Shown here piece after piece: positions 25,054 to 26,039 of a stretch of 26,039 bases of DNA. Below the pieces are notes generated by a model that saw nothing but the letters and a program-made list of their open reading frames with translations, searched no databases and was not told the origin of the DNA. The stretch covers positions 1-26,039 of the forward strand of contig JACQQP010000070.1 in NCBI GenBank assembly GCA_016206945.1. Reading direction: 5' to 3'. Origin of the DNA: Candidatus Omnitrophota bacterium (GTDB lineage: Bacteria; Omnitrophota; Omnitrophia; Omnitrophales; Danuiimicrobiaceae). Position numbers and translations under genes: made by a program. Positions within the stretch are counted from its first letter, which is position 1. Every line of letters begins with the position of its first letter.

Positions 25054-25802
25054 CGGTACTTTCGGTAAATCACGTTCAGTTCCCAAATCGCTTTGAGAAA
25101 ATCATGAGGCCGAAGCTTGGATCCTGCGATGTCATGCCAAATGGGCAGGGGAAATTCATAAATGAGGGCTTCTATATTTGACTGACCCGACTTTTTCTTT
25201 GACGCCACATACCGGGCGATGAGCTCGACATCGAAGATCCATCTCGAGTGGAACGGCTCCTTAAAAATTTCCTTTAAGGTATCCGTAACGCGAAACATCT
25301 TGGCCCCACATTGCGTATCATAAATGGAAAGCTTAAGGACGGAGCAAACCAGGGTTGCAAAAATGCGTCCCAAATAGTGGCGAATCTCATGACGTTTAAT
25401 GTCGTGTCCCATCAGTTTGACGCGCGATCCGAGGACCATATCAATTTGAGGTCTTCCTTCCAGCGTAATGAGGAAAGATGGAAGCACTTGTAGAGGAGTT
25501 GCCAGATCTGCGTCCCAAAAGGCAATGTATTTGGCATCCGCCTGATCCAGGCTCTTGAGGAACCCGCGCCGTACCGCTTCCGCTTTGCCAAAATTCTGAT
25601 CTAATTTGAGGACGTCGAATCGGTCAGCACGTTCCCCCCGAAGGGAATCAATCGTGTCGAATGTATGGTCTTTACTACCGTCATCCACAAATAGAAATCG
25701 ATAATTTTCTTCACGCTTGGCGAAGTCAAGAAATTCCTCTTTCGGAAACCGTTCCGCTTCGTTATAACATGGCACGACCACCAGAACTTTGGAATTTGCC
25801 AT
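25050..25802 (-). CDS. GT2 polyprenyl-phosphate sugar synthase-like (DPG synthase/ALG5-like)
   Basis: 250 residues, soluble GT-A domain: VLVVVPCYNEAERF, FVDDGSKDHT (D40, D41), NFGKAEAVRRG and WDADLATP (D97, D99). The GKAEAVRRG and DADLATP segments match dolichyl/undecaprenyl-phosphate beta-glucosyltransferases. HSRWIFDVELIARY and QCGAKMFR are further family features. Expected reaction: NDP-glucose (or similar) plus polyprenyl phosphate gives polyprenyl-phosphate-sugar, the donor type used by GT-C enzymes such as the one at 6012-7556; that pairing is inference. It is transcribed opposite to the operon. No good Shine-Dalgarno precedes ATG 25802, so the start may be leaderless or weakly initiated. 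The stop lies in the arm of the nested repeat. Confidence 0.87.
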   Translation of the reverse strand: MANSKVLVVVPCYNEAERFPKEEFLDFAKREENYRFLFVDDGSKDHTFDTIDSLRGERADRFDVLKLDQNFGKAEAVRRGFLKSLDQADAKYIAFWDADLATPLQVLPSFLITLEGRPQIDMVLGSRVKLMGHDIKRHEIRHYLGRIFATLVCSVLKLSIYDTQCGAKMFRVTDTLKEIFKEPFHSRWIFDVELIARYVASKKKSGQSNIEALIYEFPLPIWHDIAGSKLRPHDFLKAIWELNVIYRKYR

Positions 25803-25843
25803 GACGTTATCTGAGTAGTGAACTTTTGCAAAAATAGATTACT

Positions 25844-25930
25844 CCTCCCCCTTGATGGGGGAGGATGAAGGTGGGGGTGACCATGTTAAGACTACCCCCC
25901 ATCCTAACCTTCCCCCACAAGGGGGGAAGG
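25844..25930. repeat. G/C-tract double-hairpin repeat element
   Basis: CCTCCCCC (25844-25851) pairs with GGGGGAGG (25857-25864) over a TTGAT loop. CCTTCCCCC (25908-25916) pairs with GGGGGAAGG (25922-25930) over a five-base loop. GGGGGT (25873-25878) can pair with ACCCCC (25894-25899). It fills the minus-strand gap between the end of the partial barrel gene and the start of the GT2 gene. It resembles widespread intergenic palindromic repeats and may act as a transcript 3'-end structure. Confidence 0.7.
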
Positions 25931-25947
25931 GATCTCACAAGATTCAT

Positions 25948-26039
25948 TTAGTACGTGTATTTTACTTCGCCGAGGAAGAGATGTTTGGGGCGGCCGAACT
26001 CGTCATCGTTGGCTCCGAGGTAAAGTTGGATGCCGCCAG
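25948..26039 (-). CDS. C-terminus of a probable outer-membrane beta-barrel protein (5' partial)
   Basis: Only the last 29 codons plus the stop are in the window. The visible peptide ends GEVKYTY and contains alternating strand-like stretches (GGIQLYLGA, HLFLGEVKYTY) separated by a polar turn (NDDEFGRPK). A final strand ending in an aromatic residue is the usual C-terminal signature of proteins inserted by the Bam complex. The frame is open to the window edge. The protein's identity cannot be given; a porin or an exopolysaccharide-export barrel are both possible. A chance open frame of this length is also possible, but the codon pattern and the palindromic element just beyond the stop favour a gene end. 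Confidence 0.6.
   Translation of the reverse strand, partial: GGIQLYLGANDDEFGRPKHLFLGEVKYTY

Noticed and set aside
25601..25831. Short minus-strand frame with an upstream ATG at 25831
   Set aside because: It overlaps the GT2 gene in another frame and lacks family features; the GT2 frame has all expected motifs.

Overview
The window reads as one long polysaccharide-assembly operon from a Gram-negative bacterium that uses an exosortase. Base composition is roughly balanced, starts are ATG or GTG, and stops follow the standard code. The exosortase/EpsI pair points to a cell with an outer membrane, and so does a partial beta-barrel-like C-terminus at the right edge. Long GT/deacetylase operons, an S23-type four-helix-bundle gene and scattered short palindromic repeats together resemble candidate-phylum genomes such as Omnitrophota. 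That taxonomic guess is an inference, and nothing in the window proves it.

Layout. From the left edge to about 24961 everything is on the + strand and packed almost without gaps: neighbouring genes overlap by 4-28 nt or are separated by at most 3 nt. In order: (1) a GT4-GT4-polysaccharide deacetylase fusion, 5'-truncated by the window edge; (2) a FemAB/CelD-like GNAT acyltransferase; (3) an O-antigen ligase/polymerase-like membrane protein; (4) a GT39-like (GT-C) membrane glycosyltransferase; (5) a UbiA-family polyprenyl-phosphate phosphoribosyltransferase-like protein; (6) a tandem GT4-GT4 protein; (7) an unrecognised membrane-anchored protein with deacetylase-like motifs; (8) a WcaL-like GT4; (9) a polysaccharide deacetylase; (10) a second O-antigen ligase-like protein, paralogous to 3; (11) a large membrane-anchored PL26/YetA-like putative lyase; (12) a DUF2334-type deacetylase-fold membrane protein; (13) a zinc-ribbon SAM methyltransferase; (14) a third stand-alone deacetylase-fold protein; (15) a membrane GT2; then an S23 four-helix-bundle cassette bounded by 33-bp inverted heptad repeats; then (16) the exosortase and (17) EpsI. 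The S23 cassette occupies the only real gap in the operon.

To the right are two minus-strand genes: a GT2 resembling dolichyl-phosphate glucose synthase, and the last 29 codons of a probable outer-membrane beta-barrel protein. They are separated by, and abut, structured inverted-repeat elements (24965-25053 and 25844-25930). Another cluster of palindromes lies at the left edge (15-151), apparently read in frame as part of the first glycosyltransferase.

Working model (inference): GT4/GT2 enzymes build a repeat unit on a lipid carrier. The GT39-like enzyme, the UbiA-family enzyme and the minus-strand GT2 supply or use polyprenyl-linked sugars, and the two Wzy/WaaL-like proteins polymerise or ligate chains. 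Several deacetylases, the acyltransferase and the methyltransferase tailor them, and the anchored lyase trims or clears them. The exosortase/EpsI pair links the system to sorted surface proteins. No priming glycosyl-1-phosphate transferase, flippase, Wza/Wzc export protein or PEP-CTERM cargo lies in the window. No tRNA, rRNA, CRISPR array or transposase was seen.
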